From: Marinobacter caseinilyticus
GTDB lineage: Bacteria > Pseudomonadota > Gammaproteobacteria > Pseudomonadales > Oleiphilaceae
DNA length: 64,000 bases
NCBI RefSeq assembly: GCF_011074955.1
Contig: NZ_WUQJ01000012.1
Coordinates: forward strand, 62,001 to 126,000
Direction: 5' to 3'
The notes under the pieces are model-generated. The model saw nothing but the letters and a program-made list of their open reading frames with translations, had not been told where the DNA came from and ran no database searches. A program made the position numbers and the translations under genes. Within the stretch, counting starts at the first letter, position 1. Every line of letters starts with the position of its first letter. This document shows, piece after piece, positions 53,190 through 62,972 of this stretch.

Positions 53190-53500
53190 AGGCGGTGTAT
53201 CCTCACAATATGCCTTATGCCCAGAATACCTGATCTCAGGCCTGGAAGTCGGGTTCGCCAGGCGTCTCTCTGGCCAATCTGACCAATGCCTTAATCTACT
53301 GCAAGCCTTTGAAGGCGTTGATTCCGGCGCTGTCCCGCCGTCACGTCAGTTTCATGGCGCGGGGCGGAAACGACGATTCAACGCTTTCAGCAGCAAGCCC
53401 GAAGGGGCGATCCTGTGCGTCTTGGTTGGCGGCGTTGTAGCGCGCCGCTTACCCGACGCTTGAGGCCTTTAGCAGGTTAAGGAACTGGACAGGACACCTG
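53190..53500. other. 311-bp gap between ptsN and rapZ
   Basis: In related genomes these genes are nearly contiguous. I see no gene on either strand and no clear promoter. The + strand open frame here (53143-53463) looks like chance coding. The gap may hold a 5' leader for rapZ or a remnant of a lost gene. Confidence 0.5.
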
Positions 53501-53968
53501 TCAACTCTGGCCGATCATGCACTGATACAGACTCTGGGAGTCGGTGCACTGGCGGAGCTGGTCGCAAAAACTGCGGTCATTAAACTTTTCCGCCAGTTGA
53601 CTGAGTAATTCCAGGTGCTCACTGGTAGCCTCTTTGGGCACAATAAGAGCGAACAGAAGATCCACAGGCTGGTTGTCGATGGCGTCAAACGCAACACCGT
53701 CTTCCAGCGTGATCAGCGTTCCAGTAACCTGGCTGCAGCCTTCAAGACGGCAATGGGGGATGGCAATACCCTGGCCAATGCCGGTGCTTCCCAAACGTTC
53801 ACGGGACACCAGATTATTAAAAATCTGGGTCTCATTAAGTTCTGGGTGATGCATCGCCACCTGTTCTGCAATGAATTCCAGGATCCGCTTTTTACTGGTG
53901 CCGGATGCTCGACACAGTGCGAGCTCGGGCTTCAGTATCGTTTCTATGGTCAGTAGTGAGTCCGTCAT
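53501..53968 (-). CDS. ptsN: Nitrogen regulatory EIIA protein PtsN
   Basis: The terminal phosphate acceptor of the nitrogen PTS; it controls potassium transport and other targets according to its phosphorylation. The 155-residue EIIA-fold protein has the active His72 in GIAIPHCRLEG. A strong terminator separates it from hpf, so its supply may be uncoupled from rpoN-hpf. Confidence 0.95.
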   Translation of the reverse strand: MTDSLLTIETILKPELALCRASGTSKKRILEFIAEQVAMHHPELNETQIFNNLVSRERLGSTGIGQGIAIPHCRLEGCSQVTGTLITLEDGVAFDAIDNQPVDLLFALIVPKEATSEHLELLSQLAEKFNDRSFCDQLRQCTDSQSLYQCMIGQS

Positions 53969-53987
53969 GAAGTGACAGTGTTTCCGT

Positions 53988-54020
53988 AAAAAAGCTGCGG
54001 CACATTTCGGGTGCCGCAGC
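53988..54020 (-). terminator. Rho-independent terminator between hpf and ptsN
   Basis: On the minus strand GCTGCGGCAC (54020-54011), a 7-base loop and GTGCCGCAGC (54003-53994) form a perfect 10-bp stem followed by six T. It lies 30 bp after the hpf stop and 20 bp before the ptsN start. Confidence 0.88.
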
Positions 54021-54049
54021 GAGAACCAGCCGTATAGGGGGCAGCGCTC

Positions 54050-54358
54050 TTATCGAGCGGCTGCGCCGTGCATACGATCAACCGTTTTTTCCTTGTGCTT
54101 CAGGATCTGTCGATCCAGTTTATCCACAAGGCCATCTATTGCTGCATACATATCTTCGTTTTCAGCCTTCGCATGGATCTCTCCGCCGATCACATGCAAA
54201 GTTGCCTCCGCCATCTGGCGTACTTTTTCAACTTCAAGGGTCACCTGACAGTTGCTGATGTGGTCGAAATGACGCTCAAGTTTTTCAAACTTGGTGCTGA
54301 CGTAATCTTTAAGTGCGGGAGTCAATTCGACATGGTGACCTGAAATATTGAGTTGCAT
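54050..54358 (-). CDS. hpf: Ribosome hibernation promoting factor
   Basis: A 102-residue short-type HPF that binds the 30S decoding region and helps form inactive 100S ribosomes. The ATG at 54358 (MQLNISGHHVELTPAL) has AGGAGA 6 bases upstream; the longer frame to 54457 has no homology. It sits between rpoN and ptsN, the conserved order. A perfect terminator follows. Confidence 0.95.
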   Translation of the reverse strand: MQLNISGHHVELTPALKDYVSTKFEKLERHFDHISNCQVTLEVEKVRQMAEATLHVIGGEIHAKAENEDMYAAIDGLVDKLDRQILKHKEKTVDRMHGAAAR

Positions 54359-54477
54359 AGGCTTCTCCTGTTGTCGGATTGCCGGTACGCATGGGCGCTC
54401 CCGGCGGGTAGCCCAGAACCTGGTGGTTCTTGGCGAAAATTCCGTATTCAAACACACAGTGCCAGCTGCCAGATGCC

Positions 54478-56013
54478 TTACACCAGACGCTTCCGTTCGT
54501 TGGAGGGCGGAATTTGCATTGCTTCGCGATATTTTGCAACCGTCCTTCTGGCTACGTTGATGCCGGTATCACCTAGCATGGCTGCTATTTTGCTATCACT
54601 CAACGGTTTTTTAGGTGTCTCCAAAGCGATCAGTTTTTTGATCATGGCTCGGATCGCCGTTGATGAACATTCTCCGCCCTCATCCGTGCTGACGTGGCTG
54701 GAGAAGAAGTATTTCAGCTCAAAAATCCCTCTCGGGGTGTGCATGTATTTCTGCGTTGTTACCCGGGAAATGGTCGATTCATGCATTTCCACCGCCTGGG
54801 CGATATCGGAGAGGATCAAGGGTTTCATGGCTTCTTCACCCTGATCCAGGAATCCCTGCTGATGTTCTACGATTCGGGTCGCCACTTTCAATAGCGTTTC
54901 GTTACGGCTTTGTAGGCTTTTGATAAACCATTTAGCTTCCTGAAGCTGATCCCGCATGTAGGTGTTATCAGCACTGCTATCGGCCCGCTTTATAAGTGAA
55001 GCATAGCTGGCATTGACGCGAATGCGCGGTGCAATATCAGGATTTAACTCAACTCGCCAACGACCGCTCACTTTGCGCACCATCACGTCTGGGATCACGT
55101 AGTCTGGTTCCGTGCGGTCTACCGAGTCGCCAGGTCGTGGGTTAAGGCTGGTGACCAGTGCCAGGACCGACTTGAGTTGTTCTTCTTTCAGGCGGCTGCG
55201 ACGAAGCAATTGCGCATAGTCACGATTGCCCAACAGGTTGATGTAATGAGTGATTACAAGCCGGGCCTGAGGCAGCCAGGGCGTATCAGGCGGTAACTGC
55301 TGCAACTGGATCAGCAAGCATTCCTGAAGGTCGCGGCAAAATACACCGGCCGGGTCGAAATGCTGCAGCCGGTGCAGAACCGCTTCCACTTCATCAAGTT
55401 CAAGAGGGTCGTCTTCCGTCCCATCCACGAGGCCGGAGTGAATGTCCTCCAGTGTTGACGTCATGTAGCCGCGGTCGTCCACAGAATCCAGCAATGTGTG
55501 CGCAATGGCTCTGTCCCGGTCGCTGAGGGGCGTCAGGTTGAGCTGCCACTCCAGATGGTCATGCAGAGTTTCAGTGGGGGAATTGCGAGTTTCAAAATCG
55601 TTGTCGTTTTCATCGTCGTTCCGGGCCGAAGAGGCCGGAGCGGACTGGTAAACATCATCCCAGGCGGTATCGACTGGCAGGTCGTCGGGAATATCGTTCG
55701 GGATTTCGGTCTCGCTGGACCAATCAGGGCCGTTCTCGGACTCATCCCAACTGGTTTCGGGCTGGCTGGTTTCGGGCGTCGAGTCGGTACCGTCAGAGTC
55801 ACTGTTGCCCGGCTGCTCGGAGTTATTGGCTACGGCTTCGGGCTGTTCATCGTCTTCGGGGGTCTCCAGCATTGGATTGGATTCCAAGGCCTGCTGGATT
55901 TCCTGCTGTAGGTCCAGGGTAGACAACTGAAGAAGCCGGATTGCTTGTTGCAGCTGGGGAGTCATGGTCAGGCTTTGGCCCAGCTTTAACTGCAGAGAGG
56001 CTTTCATTACCAT
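54478..56013 (-). CDS. rpoN: RNA polymerase sigma-54 factor
   Basis: Sigma-54 recognises -24/-12 promoters and needs enhancer-binding ATPases. The 511-residue protein has the Gln/Leu-rich region I ([23 protein letters not shown]), a long acidic region II (about 55-135), the core-binding and HTH parts, and the RpoN box [10 protein letters not shown] near the end. An ATG at 56007 (MKASLQ) is an alternative start. Genes for nitrogen PTS and hpf follow. Confidence 0.97.
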   Translation of the reverse strand: MVMKASLQLKLGQSLTMTPQLQQAIRLLQLSTLDLQQEIQQALESNPMLETPEDDEQPEAVANNSEQPGNSDSDGTDSTPETSQPETSWDESENGPDWSSETEIPNDIPDDLPVDTAWDDVYQSAPASSARNDDENDNDFETRNSPTETLHDHLEWQLNLTPLSDRDRAIAHTLLDSVDDRGYMTSTLEDIHSGLVDGTEDDPLELDEVEAVLHRLQHFDPAGVFCRDLQECLLIQLQQLPPDTPWLPQARLVITHYINLLGNRDYAQLLRRSRLKEEQLKSVLALVTSLNPRPGDSVDRTEPDYVIPDVMVRKVSGRWRVELNPDIAPRIRVNASYASLIKRADSSADNTYMRDQLQEAKWFIKSLQSRNETLLKVATRIVEHQQGFLDQGEEAMKPLILSDIAQAVEMHESTISRVTTQKYMHTPRGIFELKYFFSSHVSTDEGGECSSTAIRAMIKKLIALETPKKPLSDSKIAAMLGDTGINVARRTVAKYREAMQIPPSNERKRLV

Positions 56014-56155
56014 GATTTGAGTTCCGTCACCCGTTTATGTCCGGTGCTGAGACAAAGGAAAAAGTGTTATTTGCTCGCCACTTGGCACTACAAGCAAGTT
56101 CTCTGCCGAAGTGTACTTGTTAGGAGGGGGACAAGACAATTCGTTGTGTCCCTCG

Positions 56156-56881
56156 CTACAGATGGAACTCGTTACCAAGATAGACTTCCTTCACTTGTTG
56201 GTTGGCGAGAATCTCGTCGGAGTGGCCGGATGCAATGATGTGGCCGCCGCTGACAATGTAGGCATTTTCGCAGATATCGAGGGTCTCACGCACGTTATGA
56301 TCTGTAATCAGAACGCCAATGCCCTTGTCTCTCAGGTGCCGGATGATCTGCTTGATGTCGCTGACCGAAATAGGATCCACACCCGCAAAAGGTTCATCCA
56401 GCAAAATAAATGCGGGTTCTACGGCCAGGGCCCGGGCAATTTCAACGCGCCGCCGCTCTCCGCCGGACAGCGCCATACCCAGGCTATCCCGAATGTGAGT
56501 GATGTGAAATTCCTCCAGCAGGGACTCCAGCTTTTCTTCACGCTCGGAGCGTTTGAGGGCTTTGCGTGTTTCCAGGATGGCCATGATGTTATCGCGCACC
56601 GTGAGTTTGCGAAACACCGAGGCTTCCTGAGGGAGGTAGCCGATACCCCGTCTCGCCCGACCGTGCATTGGAAGCGGTGTAATGTCCCGCTCATCGATCG
56701 TAATACGCCCGTTGTCAGCGGGAACGAGCCCCACAATCATGTAGAAGCATGTGGTTTTGCCAGCCCCGTTCGGGCCGAGAAGGCCCACAATCTCACCGCT
56801 GCGAATTTCAAGCGATACGTCGATGACCACCTTCTTGTGTTTGTAGCTCTTGGCCAGGTTGCTGGCGCGTAATACTGCCAT
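56156..56881 (-). CDS. lptB: LPS export ABC transporter ATPase LptB
   Basis: The ATPase that powers LptFG to extract LPS from the inner membrane. The 241-residue protein has Walker [10 protein letters not shown], the signature [15 protein letters not shown], Walker [14 protein letters not shown] and the switch histidine [10 protein letters not shown]. Its start overlaps the lptA stop by one base (TGATG). lptFG are not in the window. Confidence 0.97.
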   Translation of the reverse strand: MAVLRASNLAKSYKHKKVVIDVSLEIRSGEIVGLLGPNGAGKTTCFYMIVGLVPADNGRITIDERDITPLPMHGRARRGIGYLPQEASVFRKLTVRDNIMAILETRKALKRSEREEKLESLLEEFHITHIRDSLGMALSGGERRRVEIARALAVEPAFILLDEPFAGVDPISVSDIKQIIRHLRDKGIGVLITDHNVRETLDICENAYIVSGGHIIASGHSDEILANQQVKEVYLGNEFHL

Positions 56882-57468
56882 CAGGGTAGATCCCCGTCGT
56901 CGGATGGGACTTCAGGCGTCGAGCGCGTCGCGGCCTTGCCGCTTCTGGGTTGGATAACCATTTCTACCCGGCCCTGAGAATCGCTGCTGTCATCACGCGA
57001 GCCTTTCGCCGTAACAATGCGTTCGGCGGTGTTGTAGTCAATCTGATCGCCGCGAAATATATTACCGGCCTGTTCGACGACGGCTTCCCGTTCAAACGTC
57101 AGGCGGCTCTCTCTGGCTGAGTAAGTGATGCTCAGGGCGCGGGCATCGGTTTCGTCCTCACCATTGGCTGCAGTCTGCTGATAGCGGGCCGGCTTGCCGT
57201 AAGCTTCGATGCGATTAAGGCCATCGGCGTCGCGGTAAAGAACAACCTTGTCGGCAGTCAGACGGGTGTTGTCCTGGGTGACCACGACATCGCCGTTGTA
57301 GGTGGCAACGCCTTTGGTGTCATCGAGTCGCGCGTTGTCGGCGCTGACGGCAATGGGGCTGTCGGAGTCGAGGTCGAACGCCACAGCGGGTGCCGCGCAG
57401 AATCCGATGATCAGACTGGTGAGCAGCCATCTGACGGCGTTATTGTTGGCTGGATTTGACGGTCTCAT
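56881..57468 (-). CDS. lptA: LPS transport periplasmic protein LptA
   Basis: LptA forms the periplasmic bridge of the Lpt machine. The 195-residue protein has a Sec signal ([17 protein letters not shown]) and an OstA-like beta-jellyroll with [26 protein letters not shown]. It ends in a short Ser/Thr/Pro tail. The start overlaps lptC by 29 bp, so coupling is likely. Confidence 0.95.
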   Translation of the reverse strand: MRPSNPANNNAVRWLLTSLIIGFCAAPAVAFDLDSDSPIAVSADNARLDDTKGVATYNGDVVVTQDNTRLTADKVVLYRDADGLNRIEAYGKPARYQQTAANGEDETDARALSITYSARESRLTFEREAVVEQAGNIFRGDQIDYNTAERIVTAKGSRDDSSDSQGRVEMVIQPRSGKAATRSTPEVPSDDGDLP

Positions 57469-58042
57469 AGCGTCCTTCTACCTGTGATTTCAGTTCCAGG
57501 GTGCGGTCATCGATCCAGGCTTTCATGCCCTTCGCCTGGGTGACGCCATGGCTGTCAGTCAGGGTAACGAGTGAATCGGTGTAGGCGGTTCGGTTGTCAT
57601 TATCCAGAGTCAATTGTTCGGATTCCAGGGTGGCCATTTTGCCGCCAGAGAGTGGGCGCGTGATCACAACCTGGCCCTCGAGCTTGATGATGTCCCGGGT
57701 TTCCATGAATTCGCCACGGTTTGCCGTCAACGTCCACGGTGTGCCGCTGTCGGCATCAAACAGCGTTGCCTTAGGCGCTATCATAGTGGCCAGGTGGCGA
57801 GATTCAAACTGCTCGATACGCGGGCTTTCGATCAGCGTCTCCCGGTTGCCGGCCTCATCGAAGGACAGGTAACGTCCGTTGACCACAAACCCATCCGGCT
57901 CAGAAGGGCCGCGCAGATCCCGGGCTTCGGTCGGCTCGCGGGCTTCATCGCTCTGCCACAGCATGGAGACCAGTACCACGGCGCAGAGTAACAGCGCCAA
58001 GGCTCGGGTCCAGGCATGGGCAAGCAGGTTTTTCAACGTCAT
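57440..58042 (-). CDS. lptC: LPS export protein LptC
   Basis: LptC is the inner-membrane bitopic protein passing LPS from LptFG to LptA. The ATG at 58042 gives 200 residues; it overlaps the kdsC stop (ATGA). One N-terminal helix (about residues 12-28) precedes the jellyroll with WTLTANRGEF and GQVVITRPLSGGKMATLESEQL. The frame upstream to 58153 is shadow of kdsC. Confidence 0.94.
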   Translation of the reverse strand: MTLKNLLAHAWTRALALLLCAVVLVSMLWQSDEAREPTEARDLRGPSEPDGFVVNGRYLSFDEAGNRETLIESPRIEQFESRHLATMIAPKATLFDADSGTPWTLTANRGEFMETRDIIKLEGQVVITRPLSGGKMATLESEQLTLDNDNRTAYTDSLVTLTDSHGVTQAKGMKAWIDDRTLELKSQVEGRYETVKSSQQ

Positions 58043-58587
58043 TCGTGCGTTCCCCGATATCCCTCCAGCAGAGCGTCCAGGTGTCCCTGGCTGGCCAGGA
58101 TGAGATCGCTTAACTCCCTGACAGCGCCTTCGCCGCCCGAGGCCTGGGTGCAATGATCGGCGTGTTTCCGGACAAACCGGTGGCCATTGGGAACGGTCAC
58201 ACCCAGTCCGGCAAATTCAATGGCCGAGAGATCCGGCAGGTCGTCTCCCATATAGGCGATGGCTTCCGGGGCCAGACTCAGTTTCTGGGCCAGCTCCCGC
58301 AAGGCAACGAGCTTATCTTCCCGGCCCTGCATGATGTAGGGAATGCCCAGATCACTGGCGCGCTTGGCCGTCAGGGGTGAGCGTCTGCCGGTGATAATGG
58401 CAACGCTTATGCCGGCCTCCATCAACTGTTTAATGCCAAGTCCATCCAGGATGCTGAACGCTTTTAGTTCGTCGCCGTGGGCGCTGAACAGTAACTGGCC
58501 ATTGGTCATGACGCCGTCGACATCCAGCACCAGCAGCCGGATCTGAGTCGCTTTGCTGTGGATGTCTTCCGGTACAGAGTGGGTCAT
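58039..58587 (-). CDS. kdsC: 3-deoxy-D-manno-octulosonate 8-phosphate phosphatase
   Basis: KdsC removes phosphate from KDO-8-phosphate in LPS core synthesis. The 182-residue HAD-superfamily protein has the nucleophile motif LDVDGVMTNG (Asp22/Asp24), SVAIITGRRSPLT and YMGDDLPDL. The ATG at 58587 overlaps the kdsD stop by one base; a TTG just before is unlikely. Confidence 0.96.
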   Translation of the reverse strand: MTHSVPEDIHSKATQIRLLVLDVDGVMTNGQLLFSAHGDELKAFSILDGLGIKQLMEAGISVAIITGRRSPLTAKRASDLGIPYIMQGREDKLVALRELAQKLSLAPEAIAYMGDDLPDLSAIEFAGLGVTVPNGHRFVRKHADHCTQASGGEGAVRELSDLILASQGHLDALLEGYRGTHE

Positions 58588-59555
58588 CAAATGACTCCCG
58601 CGCGTAACAGGTCATGCATGTTGATGGCGCCCGTCAGCGCGCCATCGCGAGAAATGACCGGCAGTGCGTTAATTTTCAGTTCTTCCATGATATTCAAAGC
58701 TTCGGCGGCGAGCTGATCATCATGGATGGTTTTGCCATTGACCGTCATCACGTCCCTGATTGGGGTCTGGTGGATGTCGATGGCACGGTCCAGGGTTCGG
58801 CGTAAGTCGCCATCGGTAAAGATCCCGACCATACGGCCATTTTCATCAACAACCGTGGTCATGCCGAGGCCCTTTTGGGAAATTTCCAGCAGTGCACCGC
58901 CCAGTGTGGTGGTCTCAAGTACTTTGGGGATGCGGTCGCCGGTATGCATGATGTCAGCGACTCTCAATAGTAGACGCCGTCCCAGGCTCCCGCCGGGATG
59001 CGAAAAAGCAAAATCCTCGGCGCTGAAGCCGCGGGCCTCCAGCAGGGCGACCGCGAGCGCGTCGCCCATCACCAGCGTGGCGGTTGTGCTGGAGGTGGGG
59101 GCAAGACCAAGAGGGCAGGCTTCCTGAGCGACACTTACATCAAGGTTCGCCACGGCTTCCCGGGCCAGAATGGATGCGCTGTTGCCGGTCATGCTGATCA
59201 ATGGTGCGCCCATCCGCTTGATCAGCGGCAGAATGGTCAGTACTTCGGCCGTGTTACCGGAATTGGAAATGGCTAACACCACGTCCTGGTTGGTAATCAT
59301 GCCGAGGTCGCCGTGGCTGGCCTCGCCAGGGTGAACGAAGAAGGACGGTGTGCCGGTACTGGCCAGGGTTGCAGCGATTTTGTTGCCAATGTGCCCCGAC
59401 TTGCCCATGCCGGTTACCACGACGCGCCCCTTGCACGCCATGACGGTTTGGCAAGCCAAAACAAAGTCGTTGCTGATTCTTGCGGTGAGCGCGTCAATCG
59501 CGTCGCGTTCAATGATGATCGCCCTGCGGGCAGAGTCCTCGTAGTTGTCGCTCAT
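58587..59555 (-). CDS. kdsD: Arabinose-5-phosphate isomerase
   Basis: KdsD makes D-arabinose 5-phosphate, the KDO precursor, from ribulose 5-phosphate. The ATG at 59555 (322 residues, MSDNYEDSAR) has AGGA 5 bases upstream. A SIS domain (about 35-170, VVVTGMGKSGHIGNKIAATLASTG) precedes two CBS domains. It starts the kdsD-kdsC-lptC-lptA-lptB run. Confidence 0.96.
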   Translation of the reverse strand: MSDNYEDSARRAIIIERDAIDALTARISNDFVLACQTVMACKGRVVVTGMGKSGHIGNKIAATLASTGTPSFFVHPGEASHGDLGMITNQDVVLAISNSGNTAEVLTILPLIKRMGAPLISMTGNSASILAREAVANLDVSVAQEACPLGLAPTSSTTATLVMGDALAVALLEARGFSAEDFAFSHPGGSLGRRLLLRVADIMHTGDRIPKVLETTTLGGALLEISQKGLGMTTVVDENGRMVGIFTDGDLRRTLDRAIDIHQTPIRDVMTVNGKTIHDDQLAAEALNIMEELKINALPVISRDGALTGAINMHDLLRAGVI

Positions 59556-59627
59556 ACGGGTCCTGGTAGTGTGGCTGGCGGCTGCAATGGATAATAACCC
59601 ATTGGCATACACGCCTGCGGCAGATGT

Positions 59628-60587
59628 TCAGCGGGCATGGGTCACCAGCCATAGGGTGTAACCTGCGTAAATGGTCAATAGTATACCACCTTCAAACCGT
59701 GCCAGTTTTCCCTTTCTTTGCATACCATAAGCGAAAATAGCCAGCAGCACAGTGAGGCCGGCCATGGTGCCATAGTCGCGCCAGACCATGGCATTGGTAA
59801 GCGGCATAGGGCTCAGCAGCGCGGGCACGGCGAGCACGGCCAGAAGGTTGAATATATTGGAGCCGACGATGTTGCCCAGGGCCATGTCCTGCTGGCCTTT
59901 CAGAGCCGCCGACAGTGACGCGGCAAGCTCCGGCAAGCTGGTCCCGATAGCCACCACCGTAAGCCCCACAATCAATTCGTCGATACCCAGGCTGATCGCC
60001 AGTTCGGAAGCCCCCCACACCAGCAGGCGGGCACTTGCAATCAGTATCAGTAAGCCCGAAAGAAAATGGAAAACGGCTTGGCGGGTGGTCAGGCTGTGAC
60101 CATCATCGGCCAGTTCAAAAGGGTCGGTGGCCCCGGCCCGGTGGCGCAAAACCAGGAACCCGAGCACACCGGCAAGCAGCAATAACAGCAACACGCCGTC
60201 CAGGGGAGTCAGGCGGTAGTCGATAAAGAGCAGCCAGGCCGACCCACTCACCAGAAGCAGGATCGGCAACTCCCGATACAGAACCGATGGTTTAAGCGGA
60301 ATGGGGGCGATCAGGGTGGTAAGCCCCAGTACCAGGCCTATATTGGCGATGTTGGACCCCAGCGCATTACCGACGGCAAGAGCCGGGGCGCCGGTGATGG
60401 ACGCAAATACAGACACTACAATCTCGGGCGCCGAGGTGCCTACTGCAACCAGCACAAGCCCGGTAAGCATGGGTGGCAGATGGAGCCGCTCAGAACACCC
60501 AACGGCACCATTAATGAAGCGATCCGCACTCCAGGTAAGCAGCACGAGTCCGGCAATGATAGCGCTGAGATGAAGGCCAAGAGTCAT
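59628..60587 (-). CDS. yrbG: Calcium/sodium antiporter (YrbG family)
   Basis: A 319-residue K+-dependent Na+/Ca2+ exchanger-like protein with about ten membrane helices. The two alpha repeats are clear: GTSAPEIVVSVFAS with GNALGSNIANIGLVLG, and GTSLPELAASLSAA with GNIVGSNIFNLLAV. The ATG at 60587 has AAAGG 5 bases upstream. It is divergent from mlaF and upstream of kdsD, as in E. coli. Confidence 0.94.
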   Translation of the reverse strand: MTLGLHLSAIIAGLVLLTWSADRFINGAVGCSERLHLPPMLTGLVLVAVGTSAPEIVVSVFASITGAPALAVGNALGSNIANIGLVLGLTTLIAPIPLKPSVLYRELPILLLVSGSAWLLFIDYRLTPLDGVLLLLLLAGVLGFLVLRHRAGATDPFELADDGHSLTTRQAVFHFLSGLLILIASARLLVWGASELAISLGIDELIVGLTVVAIGTSLPELAASLSAALKGQQDMALGNIVGSNIFNLLAVLAVPALLSPMPLTNAMVWRDYGTMAGLTVLLAIFAYGMQRKGKLARFEGGILLTIYAGYTLWLVTHAR

Positions 60588-60689
60588 AGGTACCTTTTCG
60601 TTGCCGTATGTTTGCCGAAATTTGCAGGCGGGCAGGCGGTTGTTCAGATGAACTGATAATTGCAATCAAGATATTTTGGGTAGCTGTCA

Positions 60690-60718
60690 TTGAGCTTGGG
60701 CGGAACTTATCATAATGT
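60690..60718 (+). promoter_or_regulatory. Possible mla operon promoter
   Basis: TTGAGC (60690-60695) is followed by CATAAT at 60711-60716 (15-base spacing) or TAATGT at 60713-60718 (17-base spacing). It lies about 85 bp upstream of mlaF in the yrbG-mlaF divergent gap. Confidence 0.35.
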
Positions 60719-60802
60719 ACCGCTCATTGAGAGCCTCGGGCAGGTCGTGCATGAACATCAAGGCCTGCCAGCTATTAGTCAAAAGGGAATACCGTCTACG
60801 TT

Positions 60803-61627
60803 ATGGAGCCTGCCCCGTACATCACGCTGGACAACATCGAGTTCTTTCGCGGTGAGCGCAAGATTTTTGATGGCGTCAGCCTGAACATCCCCAAAGGCCT
60901 GATTACCGCTATTATGGGCCCCAGCGGCACCGGCAAAACCACTCTGCTGAAACTGATTGGTGGCCAGCTCAAGCCCAGTCGTGGCCGGGTTCGGGTCGCA
61001 GGGCATGATGTTTCTTCATTGGGGAGAAAAGCGCTGTACGACCTGCGTGAGAACATGGGCATGCTGTTTCAGAGCGGCGCTCTGTTTACGGATATCAGTG
61101 TGTTTGAGAACGTGGCGTTTCCCTTGCGGGTCCATACCCGGTTGCCCGACGATATGGTCCGGGACATCGTGTTGATGAAGCTTGAGGCGGTGGGTCTTCG
61201 CGGTGCCCGTGATTTAATGCCCTCAGAGCTGTCAGGGGGGATGACACGCCGGGTAGCCTTGGCACGAAGCATTGTCATGGATCCGGAATTGATCATGTAC
61301 GATGAGCCGTTTGCCGGCCAGGATCCTATTGCCATGGGTGTGCTCGTCAAACTGATTCGGGAAGTGAATTCGGCGATGGGGCTTACCAGTGTCCTTGTCA
61401 GTCACGATGTGCCGGAGTCGCTCAGTATCTGTCATTACGCTTGCATTGTGTCGGATGGTAAAATTATCGGCGAGGGCACGCCAGACGAACTCCGACGTCA
61501 CCCGTCCGAGCGGGTGCAGCAATTTCTCAAGGGTCAACCTGACGGTCCGGTACCGTTTCATTACCCCGCGCCAGAGCGCAGTGCTGATTGGGGTCTGGAG
61601 AGTGCATTGAAGAGCGCACCCAAATGA
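60803..61627 (+). CDS. mlaF: Phospholipid transport ATP-binding protein MlaF
   Basis: The ATPase of the MlaFEDB complex, which keeps outer-membrane lipid asymmetry. The 274-residue protein has Walker [10 protein letters not shown], the signature [15 protein letters not shown], Walker [14 protein letters not shown] and the switch SHDVPESL. Its stop overlaps the mlaE start (ATGA). Confidence 0.96.
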   Translation: MEPAPYITLDNIEFFRGERKIFDGVSLNIPKGLITAIMGPSGTGKTTLLKLIGGQLKPSRGRVRVAGHDVSSLGRKALYDLRENMGMLFQSGALFTDISVFENVAFPLRVHTRLPDDMVRDIVLMKLEAVGLRGARDLMPSELSGGMTRRVALARSIVMDPELIMYDEPFAGQDPIAMGVLVKLIREVNSAMGLTSVLVSHDVPESLSICHYACIVSDGKIIGEGTPDELRRHPSERVQQFLKGQPDGPVPFHYPAPERSADWGLESALKSAPK

Positions 61628-62406
61628 TCAATCAAATCGCCCGCCTGGGCCGCTCGGGGCTCGACATTGTGGAAGCCCTGGGGCGCTCAGGGGCATTTTT
61701 ATGGCGCTCGCTCGCTGGCGTGCCTCATCCGCGTGTCGGGTTTCCACTCCTGGTGCGGCAGATGTACTCCATCGGGGTCCTGTCGCTGGTCATCATCATT
61801 GTATCGGGCATGTTCATCGGCATGGTGCTGGGGCTCCAGGGATACACCATTCTCAGCGACTACGGCTCCGAGCAGGCCATTGGGCAAATGGTGGCGCTGA
61901 CGCTGGTACGCGAACTTGGCCCGGTTGTGACCGCGTTGCTGTTCGCGGGTCGGGCGGGTTCAGCGCTGACCGCCGAAATTGGCTTGATGAAAGCCACCGA
62001 GCAGCTGTCGAGTATGGAAATGATGGGTGTTGACCCGCTGCGGCGTGTGGTGGCTCCCAGATTTTGGGCGGGCTTTATATCGGTCCCTTTGCTGGCGGTT
62101 ATTTTTTCGGTCGTGGGCATCTGGGGCGGTATGCTGGTCGCGGTTGATTGGCTGGGAGTATTCGAAGGCGCCTACTGGTCCAACATGCAGGCATCCGTCG
62201 ACTTTTCTGAGGATGTCATTAATGGGGCGGTGAAAAGCATCGTGTTTGGGTTTGTGTGTACCTGGATTGCGGTTTTCCAGGGCTATGACTGTGTGCCGAC
62301 ATCGTCGGGTATCAGCTCTGCCACAACCAAAACAGTGGTGTACTCGTCACTTGCAGTGCTGGGGCTCGATTTTGTCCTGACGGCCGTTATGTTCGGTGGG
62401 TTCTAA
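61624..62406 (+). CDS. mlaE: Phospholipid transport permease MlaE
   Basis: The 260-residue permease of the Mla transporter. An N-terminal amphipathic helix and five to six membrane helices hold the family motifs [45 protein letters not shown] and [17 protein letters not shown]. The ATG at 61624 is chosen by the overlap with mlaF. Confidence 0.97.
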   Translation: MINQIARLGRSGLDIVEALGRSGAFLWRSLAGVPHPRVGFPLLVRQMYSIGVLSLVIIIVSGMFIGMVLGLQGYTILSDYGSEQAIGQMVALTLVRELGPVVTALLFAGRAGSALTAEIGLMKATEQLSSMEMMGVDPLRRVVAPRFWAGFISVPLLAVIFSVVGIWGGMLVAVDWLGVFEGAYWSNMQASVDFSEDVINGAVKSIVFGFVCTWIAVFQGYDCVPTSSGISSATTKTVVYSSLAVLGLDFVLTAVMFGGF

Positions 62407-62437
62407 GGCTTTTGAACGCTGTTTTAAGGGGATGGAT

Positions 62438-62887
62438 ATGACGCAACGAAAAACGGAAGTCTTTGTCGGACTTTTTATGATTGCGGGTTTCGTGGCGTTG
62501 CTGTTGTTGGCGCTTCAGGTCAGTGGGCTGTCACTCAAGCCGGCGGGCGATACTTACACAGTCTACGCAGACTTCAATGACGCCGGTGGTCTGACGGAGC
62601 GTGGGCGGGTGTCCATGGCCGGGGTATCTGTGGGGCGCATTCGGGATATTTCACTGAACCCCAAAACCTTCCAGGCGCGTGTCGCCATTGAGATGGATGC
62701 CTCGGTTAATAACATTCCGGACGACAGTACCGCAGTAATACGTACATCCGGTCTGCTGGGGGCTCAGTATATTGATATCTCCGTGGGTGGGTCACTGGAA
62801 TCGTTGAAAGACGGGGACGAATTCTACGAGACCCAGTCGGCAATGAATCTTGAGCGTATGATCAGTAATTTTGCATCGGGGCGCTGA
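62438..62887 (+). CDS. mlaD: Phospholipid-binding MCE protein MlaD
   Basis: A 149-residue MCE-domain protein that forms a hexameric ring on MlaE in the periplasm. One N-terminal helix (about residues 9-28) precedes the MCE domain (YTVYADFNDAGGLTERGRVSMAGVSVGRI). AAGGGG 6 bases before the ATG at 62438 favours it over the ATG at 62432. Confidence 0.95.
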   Translation: MTQRKTEVFVGLFMIAGFVALLLLALQVSGLSLKPAGDTYTVYADFNDAGGLTERGRVSMAGVSVGRIRDISLNPKTFQARVAIEMDASVNNIPDDSTAVIRTSGLLGAQYIDISVGGSLESLKDGDEFYETQSAMNLERMISNFASGR

Positions 62888-62972
62888 CTGCGTCCGTACT
62901 CTGTTTGCCAACCCTGTTCGTTAGCCGAGGCGAGGGGTTTGCTTTTATCTACTACTCGGGGGGGAGAACATC

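Noticed and set aside
53143..53463. 106-codon + strand frame between rapZ and ptsN
   Set aside because: It overlaps the start of rapZ, has no ribosome-binding site and no recognisable motif.
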